Part shown: in pieces, positions 1 through 9,407 of the stretch
Layout of the letters: every line of letters starts with the position of its first letter
Position numbering within the stretch: position 1 is the first letter of the stretch
From: Conidiobolus incongruus B7586
Taxonomy: Eukaryota > Entomophthoromycota > Entomophthoromycetes > Entomophthorales > Conidiobolaceae
Assembly: GCA_000697335.1 (NCBI GenBank)
Contig: JNEM01015694.1
Location: 1-10,115 of the forward strand
DNA: 10,115 bases
Direction of reading: 5' to 3'
Made by a program: the position numbers and the translations under genes
Notes under the pieces: model-generated
What the model was told of the DNA's origin: nothing
What the model saw: only the letters and a program-made list of their open reading frames with translations
The model's database searches: none

Positions 1-1194
1 AAATATATATAAAGTTAATAGGAAATTATATATTTTTAATATATATATATATATAATAATTTTTTTTATTAAAAAATTAACTTGTTAAAATTGGTTGTTT
101 AATTTAATTATACTTAAACCAAATAGTAATTATCAAAGGTTTTTTATTTTAGTATTAGAAAAACTTAACTATAAACCCTCTAAAATTATTTAAAATTTAT
201 AAGCAGCTTTTGATAATAAAGTATTATTTAAATTAACAATTTATTACTAGGTAAATTATTTTAAAGCTAAAAGAGAAACTATTTTAAACTTGTTAAAATT
301 TAAAAGACTAACTTTAACTATTACTTTTTAAATTATTAATAGAGTGAAAAAATATATTGAAAAGCACCTTTTTATTTCAATTAAAAAATTATCTAAGCAC
401 TTTAATATTAGTTTTATAAGTATTTTATATATATTAAAGTTTAAACTAAAATTAATAAATAAAAATATAAAATGGGTACCTTATAATTTAATTAAAGCTT
501 AAAAAAAGCTAGAGTAGTTATTATTAAATAAAGCTTATTAAAATATTACTAGAAGCCTAAACTTTTACAATATATAATTACAATTGATGAATCTTAGATC
601 TTTATATATAATCCTTTATTAAAACATAAATCAAAATGCTAGATTAAGCCAAATCAACCCCCTTTACAAATCTTTTTAAATAAACATTTTATTAATAAGC
701 AAATGTTAATTATTGTAATAGATTATAATAGTATATGCTACTCATATTTAATTCTTGAAGGAAAATCAATTAATAGTAAAGTTTATATTGTTTTTTTAAA
801 TAAAAGTATTTCTAATTAGTGTTTTTAATATAATTTGAGAAAACCTATTGTTTTACATAATAATTGTAAAATTCATAAATTTAAAACTATAGAAAACTTT
901 CTAAATAAAAATAACTGGAAAAAACTAACACATCTAGTATATTCTTTAGATTATAACTTATGTGATTATAATTGCTTTAGGTAATTAAAAAACTAGCTTA
1001 CAAGAAAGAAAGTTTCTACAGGAAAGTTTAATTAGTTTGTAAAATATTAAATTTTAGTTTTTAATAAAAAGAACTATTTTTTAGATAGTAGATCTTTACC
1101 AAAAATATAGCAAAAAGTTATCAATAATAAAAGAAACTATTAAATTTATATTATATATTTATTTTTATATATTATTTATTAAAATATTTATTTA
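1..1194 (+). mobile_element. mariner-family (DD34D) DNA transposon, copy A, degenerate
   Basis: This is a cut-and-paste transposon about 1.2 kb long, the usual size for mariner. It is identified by the transposase relic inside it. The left end is cut by the window: position 1 aligns with about 7664 of copy C, which has only about 10 further bases of likely element on its left. The right end is set by similarity to copy B: the AT-rich stretch 1171-1194 aligns with about 2657-2680, after which the two diverge. Reverse-complemented, that 3' end loosely resembles the 5' end of copy C (a shared TAAxTAAAAA-like start), consistent with eroded terminal inverted repeats. I could not fix the repeats or the flanking TA exactly. 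Copy A keeps more C and G than copy C and so is the least altered of the three. Confidence 0.85.
170..1143 (+). pseudogene. mariner transposase relic (DD34D), copy A
   Basis: In a living element this would be the DDE/D transposase that binds the terminal repeats and moves the DNA. About 170-545 reads in one frame as the DNA-binding half: NYFKAKRETILNLLKFKR (compare mariner W..FK.GRe.i.d..r.GRP), then a helix-turn-helix like KKLSKHFNISFISILYIL and a KWVPYNLIKA segment matching the mariner rWVP..L motif. The frame then shifts by one near 545. From there to the TAA at 1141-1143 the catalytic half reads in a single frame: ITIDES (first Asp, GAT 586-588, kept), LHNNCKIHKFK (second Asp now Asn, AAT 859-861), and YSLDYNLCDYNCF (third Asp, GAT 964-966, kept). 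The second and third positions are 105 nt apart, giving exactly 34 residues between them. Stops lie mostly at expected Trp codons (after DES, after KC, after LPKI) and Gln codons. No intact start codon could be chosen. Confidence 0.88.
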
Positions 1195-1542
1195 TTTTCA
1201 ATCACAAAAAATTCTAATTATTAAAAATACAAAGTAATATTATTTAAAAAGATTCTGAATATAATAATATATATATTTATTTAAAATTCCTATATATTAA
1301 TAGTATTTTATCCAAGAAATAATGATTTCATTATTGGTCAATATATATAAATATAAAATTTGTTTATATTATAATGAAGTGTATTATATATAATCTGTAA
1401 ACCCAATATATTAAGATATGATATAATTATCTATTGATCAATTGAATGATTTTAAAAATATTACCTTAGAATTAGAAAATTTTTTAATTTTTTTAATTTT
1501 TAGTTTGTCGAATTTAATATTAAGTTTTAAATATAATTATAT
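1195..1542. other. AT-rich spacer between mariner copies A and B
   Basis: About 350 bases with no gene, RNA or repeat family that I can recognise. It holds A/T runs, including a T-rich stretch near 1484-1502, and one perfect 18-bp palindrome at 1318-1335 (arms AATAATGA/TCATTATT). In DNA this AT-rich a palindrome of that size is not strong evidence of function. Confidence 0.6.
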
Positions 1543-2680
1543 TTAAAAAATAAAAGAATATATAGTTTTGAACTATCTATATATTGATATATAATATATT
1601 TAGATTAATAATATTTTTTAAAAATTTTTTTAATTTATTATTATATAAACCAAACAATAATTATCCAGAGATCATAATTTTAGTATTATTTAAGTTTAAC
1701 CAATTTTTTTTTAAAATTATTTAAAATTTATATAAGACTCTTATTTATCATAAAATAAAATATTATAAATCTAAATAAGAACTAAATTGAGATTTATTAA
1801 AGTTTAAAACATTTAATTACTAAAGTTAATTTTGAAATATTAACTATATAAAAAAATAAATTATATAACTTTTATCTTAGTATAATAATTAAAGAGATTA
1901 TTTTTAATATAAAATATATTATTTTACTATTTGTATTAAAATTTAAATTTAGTTAAAATAATAAAAATATATAATCAAATTTATATGACTTAACCAAAGT
2001 TTATCAAATATATTAAAATAATTATAGCTAAATAATACTTAATAAAATATAGCTAAAAATAAAGCATTAATAGTGAAATATATAAATTAATAAATTATGA
2101 TATAATAACTTTTATATAATACTCTATATAGCACCAAAAAAATATTAAAATAAATTAATTTCTTTTATAGATTAAATAAATAAATATTTGATTTATATAA
2201 GATTTAATTATTATAATAGCTTTTATCATTATAACAATATTTATTTTGATTTTTTAAACAAAATTCAATATAAGATCTATATATTTGATATATAAAATTA
2301 TTATTAGTTATTGATTGAAAATAATATCACAATACTTATTATTTTATATAATAATTACAAATTATATAAAAATAAAGTTATAAAAAATTTCCTAATTAAA
2401 AATAACTAGGAAATATTATTATATTAAATATACTTAGTAAATTATAATTTGTATGACTATAATTGTATTAAGTAATTAAAGAGATATCTTTATAAGATAA
2501 TTTTATTTAATATATTTAGTTAACTAATGAAAGATCAAATTTTAGTTATTAATAAAAAAACTATAGTTTATATGGTAGAAGTTTGGTGAAATATAACAAA
2601 AGGTTATTAATAGTAAAAGAGAGAATTAATTCGATATTACATATTTATTTTTGTAATTATATATCAAAATTTTTACTTAA
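1543..2680 (+). mobile_element. mariner-family (DD34D) DNA transposon, copy B, heavily degenerate
   Basis: A second copy of the family, same orientation, about 1.14 kb. Homology to copy A is obvious from about 1600: AAACCAAACAATAATTATC at about 1648 against the copy A stretch at 116-135, and TAAAATTATTTAAAATTTAT at 1711-1730 against 180-199. It runs through the catalytic region to the shared 3' end at about 2680. The 5' boundary is approximate: an AAAAAATAAAA-like stretch near 1545 resembles the outer end of copy C, but the first 60 bases are too worn to place. This copy has more insertions and deletions relative to A than C has, so it is probably the oldest or most relaxed insertion. Confidence 0.78.
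1690..2629 (+). pseudogene. mariner transposase relic (DD34D), copy B
   Basis: The C-terminal catalytic part is recognisable. One frame gives ILYNNYKLYKNKVIKNFL, matching copy A IVLHNNCKIHKFKTIENFL, followed by YNLYDYNCIK against YNLCDYNCFR. The second catalytic Asp is now Asn (AAT 2350-2352). The third is kept as GAC (2455-2457). They are again exactly 105 nt apart, so the 34-residue spacing survives even in this worn copy. The tail (QILVINKK against QILVFNKK, taking the leading stop as a former Gln) continues to about 2629. The N-terminal half aligns with copy A only at DNA level and is spread over several frames. The first catalytic Asp, expected near 2077, could not be located with confidence and is probably lost. 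Confidence 0.75.
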
Positions 2681-3239
2681 ACATGATTTCAAAAGCCTCA
2701 TTATTTAAAATTTCGAGTATTATTATGCAAAATATCAGTAAAATCTAATTGTGTTTGTCATATTAAGCACATATTTGAAGAGTGCTCAAATACAAATATA
2801 AAATATTTGAATTTCACAAAAAAAACTTCGTTCAATATGGTGAAAATCAACAACACCGTTATATATTTTTTAATCATACTTCAATTTAATAATCAATTTT
2901 GATTTAAAAATGATTAATTCTATATTTCTTTGAAAATTCAAAAATAGTATAGACAAAAATAGGAAAATTATTTGATTTTAGATACATTTGATTTGGTTAG
3001 CGCTATTTTATACAACCAATATATGAAATATTAAAATTTAATAAATATAAATCGAACCCATTTTAACATTTCATCAATATTATTACTCTCTACTGGACAA
3101 ATTTTACTTATAATGAATAATTGAAATTGATGAGAAAAATAACCAATTGTAAGGAATAATTTAGAATATGTGACCTCTATCAAATTCCAAATAAGAATAG
3201 ATTAAAGTTTGATATATGCGGTTAAATCAATATTCTTAT

Positions 3240-3261
3240 ATAGAATTCTTAACTAGAAATC
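3240..3261 (+). repeat. 22-bp exact direct repeat, copy 1
   Basis: ATAGAATTCTTAACTAGAAA followed by TC occurs here and again at 5301-5322 in the same orientation, 2,061 bp apart. The flanks are not clearly alike on either side. A 22-mer match is unlikely by chance in a window this size even at high AT content, so this probably marks a duplicated or dispersed sequence. Its nature is unknown. Confidence 0.65.
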
Positions 3262-5300
3262 TTTTCATTATTTTCTCATATTTATTTAAGAGAAAATTGC
3301 ATTAATTATTTATTAGATTTCTTTGGAATTTTGTATTATTACATATAGTTAGCAGTTTAAGAGAAATATATAGCTTAATATAGATTTCCGCACCTGATAG
3401 ATTATAAAATTCATAATATTAATTAATTAAAAAAATTTTTTCAATTATTTGAAACTTTTATTAATAAAATTCTCTTAAAATTTCCAAATATGAGGAATAT
3501 AATTTTGTTAAATGATTTTCTATTCAGAAATCACTGATATTGATAAATGCGATTTAATAAATCAATTCTAAATAACAAATATCAAATATAATATTTTAAT
3601 ATCAGATGAAAATTATATTAAATTAGTAATAAATTGTTTTGAATTCAAAATAAATCTTCTCAACAGAGGAAAATAAGTGATTATGTTTAAATCAAAGTTC
3701 AAATATTGCCTATCATTGTAGATCTCTAAGAGGGCTAGCGAAAACAAAAGAGTTTTAAGTATGATAAATACAGTGTAGCTGTGACTATTATTCTATATTG
3801 TATAATATCAAACTATTATACTGGTGACTATTTTCTAATCTTGCTAGAATCTTTTTTAATTTTCAATACTGAATGTGATTTGACAATTAAATTGGACATA
3901 ATGACTGCTTTCATTCTATAGCTTCACTAGAAAATAATCTTCAAAATAAATTTGGGAATGGAATTAATACCTTTTTCTCTATGCTTCAGAGCCTAGACTC
4001 TCATTCGAATAATTTGATTATAATGATATCAACATTAAAAGGATTGTTAATCTTAATGGCAAGACAGACAAATTAGTTGAAATTATTCTTACTATCAGTT
4101 ATTTTCCATTTATTTTATTATTGGCGAATGAATATTCATAATTGAATTACTGAATGGAAAAAAGAAAATATTGTATGGATTATAACTCATAAAATCATCA
4201 TAAATACTAATAATTCTTTCAATAAATAAATTTCATAAACTGTGTGATATTTAAATAATATCATGAAATAATTGTATTAACAATCAAATATTAATATAAT
4301 CCAAGTATTTAAAATACTAATAGTATATAGTTTATTTGTAATCATTTTTCAAATGAAGATTTGTAAAAATTTTTATTGATAATAACTTCAATGTTCCACA
4401 AATCAAAACAATCCTTATTTTTTATTATTATATTTTTTGTATTACCAGAATATCCTAATTTTATGAAATTTTACTGAAAGATTATTAAATTATAATTAGA
4501 TAAAATCAAACAAAGGTAATACATATATGTTTTATTATATAATTCAAATAAATTGTTTTATATTAAGGTTTTATATCCAAGAATATTGAAACATTAGTAG
4601 TCAAATATTATTATCAATTTATAATATAAGTTCAAAAAATCTGAAATATTATAAAGTCCACAAATCCCAAAGTATATTTATTTTTAATCAATTTTATTTC
4701 TCCATATATCTATATAAATTTCATTAATAACCTGTTTTATTTGAGGATTAAAAAGGAATATATTAACCATAATTTCAAGAAGAATAAGCTATGAAAAATA
4801 TAGTATTGAGTAGAGATTAAGATAATATATCATATTTTATTATTATGATAAAAAATATCTCACTCTACAATGAGATACCAAAAATCACTCAGTATATTAT
4901 TAGATTCTTTTAAAAAAAGTGTATAACGACTGTAATAACTTTGTATAATATTTTCAAAGATCAAAGTAATGATTCTATAAATTATATTTAATAATTATAT
5001 GGAATAAATTAAACCGATAATTTTGAAATCGAACCTTTGAAAATATCTTTCAACCTATCAAACAAAAATTTATAATTTGTAATTTGTTCATTGCGTGTAA
5101 ATTATTACATAGAATAAATATATTATGATTATTACAAACATTGTTTATAACTTGCTATTGTATATAAGAAAAAATATTTATTAGAGTAGTCATTGAAAGA
5201 TTAAATATTTCATAAGGAGAATATTGATTAATTAAAAATAAATTGAAATTATGTTCTATATTGATTAACAATGGTGGTGACTAATATTCAAGGTTCTAGA

Positions 5301-5322
5301 ATAGAATTCTTAACTAGAAATC
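5301..5322 (+). repeat. 22-bp exact direct repeat, copy 2
   Basis: Second copy of the 22-mer at 3240-3261. It lies just downstream of an ATG at 5271, in a short open run (about 36 codons) that reads MVVTNIQGSRIEFLTRN. The other copy also reads IEFLTRN in one frame. A shared protein motif between two relics is possible, but too short to be more than a hint. Confidence 0.6.
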
Positions 5323-5907
5323 ATCAATTTTATTACAAAGATCTCTACATCATAATGAGAAAAATTATATACCTATATTGATTTTTTTTGAATTCTTAGA
5401 AAAGTTTCTATTAACAGTTAAATATTGATTTAATTATTGTGTAAATTCAATATATAGCTTTATAAGTAAAATAATAGTTATTTTACTGGTTAATATTATC
5501 ATCTTTCTAATTTAGAATTTAAAATAATAATATATAGAATATTGGTGTAAAATGACGATATATGGAATTTTTAACTATTTAACAAATTTGAATTTTGATA
5601 TTCTATAAAGATTGTAAATTTTTATTATTGATTATTCATATTCTCACTAGAATTCTATATTATTTTGAATAATTTATTATGATAATTAAATTGTTTACCA
5701 CTTTTGGATAGTTTAATTATTTATATATAATAAATTGAATTTGTATTTGTATTTGATATTACTTTGATAATATAATATTCAAAAAATTCTTTTATTTCAG
5801 AAAGGAAAGAATTCAAATTATTATAATTATTTATTTTTAATAAAGACAAATATTATAAATATATAAATATATAAAATTTTATTAAATTAACATTTTAATC
5901 ATTAAAT

Positions 5908-7290
5908 TTAAATCGGTGTAATCCCAATCTCATCATAGGGTTTTCCTGACTTGTCAATCCTTTAGATTTCAAATTCAATACCTTGAAAAAACTTTACCTC
6001 GTCAAAAACCTGCATGAACTCTGTGAAATTAAGGTTTGATATGATAAACTTCGGATACTTTGATGAATTTTATAGTGTTTTACTAAATGGTAGAAGTTGT
6101 CTTCATCATCTCTAATGTTTGATTGTTTGAGGGTAAATTTGATGTAAAGACCTGATGAGAAGTTTTCAAGGTTAGGTAAAGATGAAATGAGATGGATACC
6201 AATGACATTACCTTCAAAGTTTCAGACTGGTTCACATGCATGTAAGATATAAAATCTGGAAATTATTAGTGTATATTAAAGATATAATAATTGAAATTGC
6301 ATTGGTTGACCAATATCAATAATGATCAGGAAAGTTTCAAAGCCTTCCAAGTTCCAAGGTAGCTGCAATACAGGTCCGAGAAGTGACAACGTTTCATCTA
6401 CACGAATTTGCTCCATATTAATATTCACTTCTGGAGCTTCAATTATTGTAATTGGTAAAAACTCAAATAATGATGAATTTGGTACCCTGAACAAAGATTC
6501 TTGAGGAAATGTAACTAGTGATATCACTTTCAACCTTTTTTGATGTATCCTCTCTCAATAATATTCCTTGAAAAGATTAACCGCTCTTTGAAGTTCAAAC
6601 ATTATTTCAATTATTTCTGATTTCTCGCTTGGCTCTGTACTTTTCTAATTAGAATTTTGTCTCTTCAGTATCTACATCTGTAGGTGGCAATAAATGGCAT
6701 CTTGCATAATATACAGCAGTTTTTAACTTGATCTTTTTCAAAGACGGTTCTGGCTTGCGGATAATTGAAGGAATGATTAGTTCTTCAAAGATAGATCGAG
6801 AGGAGTTTCAGGCAACGGTGGTTTTGGTAAATCAAATCCTTCACGTCCTAATTCTGACTTAATACTAGCTTCAGAGGCTCTTCAGGTTCTCCAACAGCTC
6901 TCCCCATTAGTGTAGGTTTATTGACTGATAAAAAGGTATATGTACTAGTTATTATTGTTGGTTCAACCATTGGAGAGGATGTAGATATTTGAGAATTGAG
7001 ATATTTATAAAGTAATTTTCCTAAAAATTAATCAATTTGTATATTGATATAGATGTCATTTCCTTGTAAAGTGATTCGATAAAGATGATGGGGTTAGTAT
7101 CGAAAAAAGGTTAATTCAGCCATTTGTGTTTCTTTGCTACTGTGTTGAGTAAAATGATTGAGTTGGTGTACTTGGTAACATTGGTTTAAAGCTGTGATCA
7201 TTTTGTGTTCTAATTTTCTTGCCAATTCCAGGATAAATTGAGAGGACAATCGAATAGATAATGGGTGAGGAGATTAAATATGATCAATAT
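5908..7290 (-). pseudogene. broken protein-coding relic of unknown family
   Basis: This island is visibly richer in G and C than its surroundings. Read on the minus strand it has clear protein-coding character spread over all three frames, with about ten breaks in all, so it looks dead. The longest single open run is 85 codons (6276-6533; contains PITIIEAPEVNINMEQIRVD and LGPVLQLPWNLEGFETF). Towards the N-terminus are a Gln/His-rich helical stretch near 7150-7260 and the phrase TYTFLSVNKPTLMG near 6910-6950. A proline-rich stretch (LPKPPLPETPLDLSLK) lies near 6785-6840, and a Lys/Glu-rich, probably helical stretch near 6560-6670. The likely natural C-terminal end is GKPYDEIGITPI, followed by TAA at 5910-5908. 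No start codon can be chosen. I do not recognise the family: a host gene, a mobile-element accessory gene or an integrated virus gene are all possible. Because a viral origin is not excluded, I describe it only as a fossil. Confidence 0.6.
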
Positions 7291-7659
7291 AATACAAACA
7301 TTGTATTACCACTACCAAGCTTGAACCATACTATATTCTATTGTAGTCATTTTAACTAGTTTTTACAATGCTCTGAACTACCTATAATAGTGTGCAACTT
7401 ATCAATATATTGTTATATAATATTACATTATTCATGAAACTGTCATGTTCATGCTTAACTAAAAGGTCTTACTAAAATATCAAGTGGAACTAATGCTTTC
7501 AAGTTCTTGATATCAATATCTAATAAATATTAGTAATTATGTAATTATTATAATATATTGGAACTTAGAAAATATTTCATTTTTATGATATTACCATAAA
7601 ATTGAAGAAATGGGAAATTTTTTAATTTCTGATTTTTCAAATATTTTATTAGTTTCAAA
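7291..7659. other. AT-rich spacer left of mariner copy C
   Basis: About 370 bases between the minus-strand relic and mariner copy C. The left part (7291-7520) has the moderate composition of the relic next to it and may contain its far upstream remains. The right part becomes A/T-dominated towards the transposon. No gene, RNA or repeat was recognised. Confidence 0.5.
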
Positions 7660-7706
7660 TAAAAAATATATATAAATTTTATAAGAAATTATATATTTTT
7701 AATATA

Positions 7707-7741
7707 CACTAACTTACAAAAATGAGTTATAAAATCAAAAA
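7707..7741 (+). repeat. outer direct-repeat motif, left end
   Basis: 35 bp containing the core GAGTTATAAAATCAAAAA. It matches the reverse complement of 9242-9276 at 30 of 35 positions, and all five differences are transitions. The core resembles the inner motif, as expected for paired transposase-binding sites. Confidence 0.8.
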
Positions 7742-7892
7742 TATATATATTTTAATTAATAACTAAAACAATTGTATATATTAGATTACTTAAAACTATA
7801 ATATATAATTAAAGTATATTATTTAATAATAAATAAATATATTTAAATATATTTAGTAAACTATTAGCAAAAATATTAACCTTTAATATTTA

Positions 7893-7923
7893 ACTAAGGT
7901 GAGTTATAAATTTATAGGTTTTT
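7893..7923 (+). repeat. inner direct-repeat motif, left end
   Basis: 31 bp with core GTGAGTTATAAATTTATAGG. It lies 186 bp inside the outer motif in the same orientation and shares GAGTTATAAA with it. Its inverted partner is 9062-9092. Confidence 0.78.
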
Positions 7924-8019
7924 AAGATAAAAGGATATATTTAACAATATATAACCATATCTTTTTTCTCTTTTTGTTATTATTTTATATAATATTTTAT
8001 AAATATACTAAATTTTTTT

Positions 8020-9047
8020 ATTAGTATCATTATACCTAAATCCCTCTTTAAAAAAATCTACTTATATATTAATTAACTTTATAAAAAAAGTAAATTAACT
8101 TATAATATTGTTAGAACTATTAATGTTAGCTAGTTTATTATAGTTAAGGTTGTTAAGAATAACAATAAAGAAACATTTAAACTTAAACTTAAATATGTTA
8201 AAATTATAAATAAATATAATAAGAAGTATATTTGTAGGTTAGTTAATATAAGTAAATATAATACTACTATAAAAATATAACAGGAATTATAAAACTATAT
8301 AAAAATATTAGTTAACATTGATATTATTATATGTGTTTTATATTAACATAGATATCACTTACACTTTAAGAAAAAACACCCTTAACTAAAAAAATCCCAT
8401 TATAAAACTAAATAAAAGTTTAAATATTGTTACTAATATTAAACTAAAACTAATTAGAGTAATGTTATTTAATTTAATGAAACAAAAATATACTTTAGTA
8501 GATTTAATAAAAAAACTAAATACTTTAAAAAAATATACAATTATTTTATAACTATTATTTTAATTTTACCTAAAAGTATAATAGTAGGTTAAATTATTAT
8601 TTAAAGATATATGTTGTTTTTAGGTATAAAGTATTTTTATAAAGTTAATAAAGGAATTAATATTGAAATATACTAAAGTATTTTAAATAATAAATTAAAA
8701 AAAACTATTGAATAATATAAGTTAAATAAATCTAATGTTATTTTTTAGTAAGATAATATTTTTTATTATACTATAACTTTTACTACCAAATAACTTAAAA
8801 ATAACAAAATAATAGTTATAAAATAGTTTTTTTAATCTTTTAACTTTAATCTAATTAAATACTTTTAGGATTAGTTAAAAAAGTTATTAAAACTTTCCCT
8901 TTAGTAAAAAATTTAAATTAACTTTAAAAATATGTTTAAGAAATATAGAATAAGATTAACCTTTTTTAGTATAAAAAGTTAGTTGATTTTATACCACATA
9001 AATTTAAAAAAGTTAGAAAAGCTAAAAGTAAATATATTAAGTTTTAA
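8020..9047 (+). pseudogene. Tc1-like transposase relic (DD34E)
   Basis: One frame (codons starting at 8461, 8464 and so on) runs from about 8100 to 8870. It shows a worn second DNA-binding part near 8200-8360, ending in a HRYHLHFKKKHP stretch like the Tc1 GxxxRVxRKKP region. It then reads VI*FNETKI (family WSDETKI; first Asp now Asn, AAT 8476-8478), F**DNIFYYT (family QQDNAPCHTA; Asp GAT 8752-8754 kept), and K*FF*SFNFNLIKYF*D (family WPxQSPDLNPIEYLWD). In that last motif the Glu is now Lys (AAA 8857-8859), 105 nt after the Asp, so the spacing is exactly DD34E. A single one-base shift near 8870 moves to a second frame, which carries KKLVDFIPHKFKKVRKAK and ends at TAA 9045-9047, matching the Tc1 LVDSMPRRLxAVIKAKG tail. 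Two of three catalytic residues and many Gln/Trp codons are gone. No start codon survives recognisably. Confidence 0.9.
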
Positions 9048-9061
9048 TTATTTTTATCACT

Positions 9062-9092
9062 AAAAACTTATAAATTTATAACTTACTTTAGG
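9062..9092 (-). repeat. inner direct-repeat motif, right end
   Basis: Inverted partner of 7893-7923. It keeps TATAAATTTATAACT and differs mainly by three C/T transitions. It starts 15 bp after the transposase stop codon. Confidence 0.78.
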
Positions 9093-9241
9093 TAAAATTT
9101 AAAAGTTTATATTTTAGCTAATTAATAACTAAATATTATTATTTAATGATATATAAAACTAATAAATATAATAGATTTTAATTATTTAATTTAAGTTTAT
9201 TGTATTAAATATTAATTAAGTTATTAGTAAAAATATAAGAG

Positions 9242-9276
9242 TTTTTGATTTTATAACTTACTTTTATAGGTTAGTA
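9242..9276 (-). repeat. outer direct-repeat motif, right end
   Basis: Inverted partner of 7707-7741, sharing an unbroken 17-bp stretch TTTTTGATTTTATAACT. Its last base before the flanking TA is A where the left end predicts G, again a transition. Confidence 0.8.
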
Positions 9277-9291
9277 TATATATATATATAT
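9275..9291. repeat. (TA)n run at the Tc1-like insertion site
   Basis: A pure TA run that continues the one seen uninterrupted in copy A at about 40-54. It supplied the TA target for the Tc1-like element. The run also makes the insertion point ambiguous by a dinucleotide or two. Confidence 0.7.
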
Positions 9292-9407
9292 AATAATTTT
9301 TTTGATTAAAAAATTAATTTTGTAAAATTAGTTATTTAATTTAATCATGCTTAAACTAAATAATGATTATTAAAAGTATTTTATTTTAATATTAATAAAA
9401 CTTAACT

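Larger units (their letters stand above)
2681..5907. other. AT-rich region without a recognisable gene
   Basis: About 3.2 kb lying between mariner copy B and the minus-strand gene relic. It is somewhat less AT-rich than the transposon copies and keeps CpA and TpG dinucleotides (for example around 2750-2900 and 3700-4080), so it has either been altered less or started from richer sequence. I see no tRNA, rRNA, tandem array or known transposon ends. One plus-strand stretch, about 3891-4226, is more open than expected by chance and is discussed as a finding. An exact 22-bp direct repeat is listed separately. Short open runs also occur near 3214-3390 and, on the minus strand, near 5000-5095, but none matches a family I know. 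The region could hold old mobile-element or virus-like relics beyond recognition. Confidence 0.6.
7707..7923 (+). repeat. left terminal inverted repeat of the Tc1-like element
   Basis: 217 bp that pair with the reverse complement of 9062-9276. The outermost 35 bp and innermost 31 bp pair very well. The 150 bp between also align but less well (TATATTTT, ATTAATAACT and following bases). In living relatives the transposase binds within such repeats. Confidence 0.82.
7707..9276 (+). mobile_element. Tc1-like (DD34E) DNA transposon with IR/DR ends, complete in extent but dead
   Basis: A 1,570-bp element, typical of Tc1-like transposons. It is bounded by TA at 7705-7706 and 9277-9278, the TA target duplication of this superfamily. 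The ends are inverted: it starts CACTAACTTAC and finishes GTAGGTTAGTA-like (complement TACTAACC), with C/T differences at corresponding bases. Terminal inverted repeats extend about 215 bp each and carry two direct-repeat motifs per end. One transposase relic lies between them in the same orientation. The element is inserted into mariner copy C at a point equivalent to copy A base 43, within a (TA)n run. It must therefore be younger than that mariner insertion. Confidence 0.9.
9062..9276 (-). repeat. right terminal inverted repeat of the Tc1-like element
   Basis: 215 bp, the inverted partner of 7707-7923. The near-equal spacing of the inner and outer motifs (186 bp left, 184 bp right) shows that the two ends are homologous along their length and not similar only at the tips. 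Confidence 0.82.

Noticed and set aside
1171-1194. Exact terminal inverted repeats and TA duplications for mariner copies A and B.
   Set aside because: The 3' ends of A and B agree with each other and loosely resemble the 5' end of C, but the sequence is almost purely A and T, so precise repeat boundaries could not be justified.
1318-1335. A perfect 18-bp palindrome, considered as a terminator or operator.
   Set aside because: There is no adjacent gene, and AT-only or nearly AT-only palindromes of this size are common in DNA of this composition.
2837-3390. An ATG followed by a hydrophobic stretch (MVKINNTVIYFLIIL), resembling a signal peptide at the head of a long plus-strand gene.
   Set aside because: The frame downstream has stops at about the density expected at random for this composition. 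Ile, Leu, Phe and Tyr runs arise easily in AT-rich DNA, so no gene is supported.
5000-5095. A minus-strand open run of about 32 codons (NEQITNYKFLFDRLKDIFKG).
   Set aside because: Too short to rise above chance in this window. The sequence on either side gives frequent stops and no recognisable motif.
6322-6504. A 60-codon plus-strand open frame starting with ATG.
   Set aside because: It lies opposite the longest open run of the minus-strand relic, which has the better coding character and continues beyond it on both sides. The plus-strand frame is a shadow.
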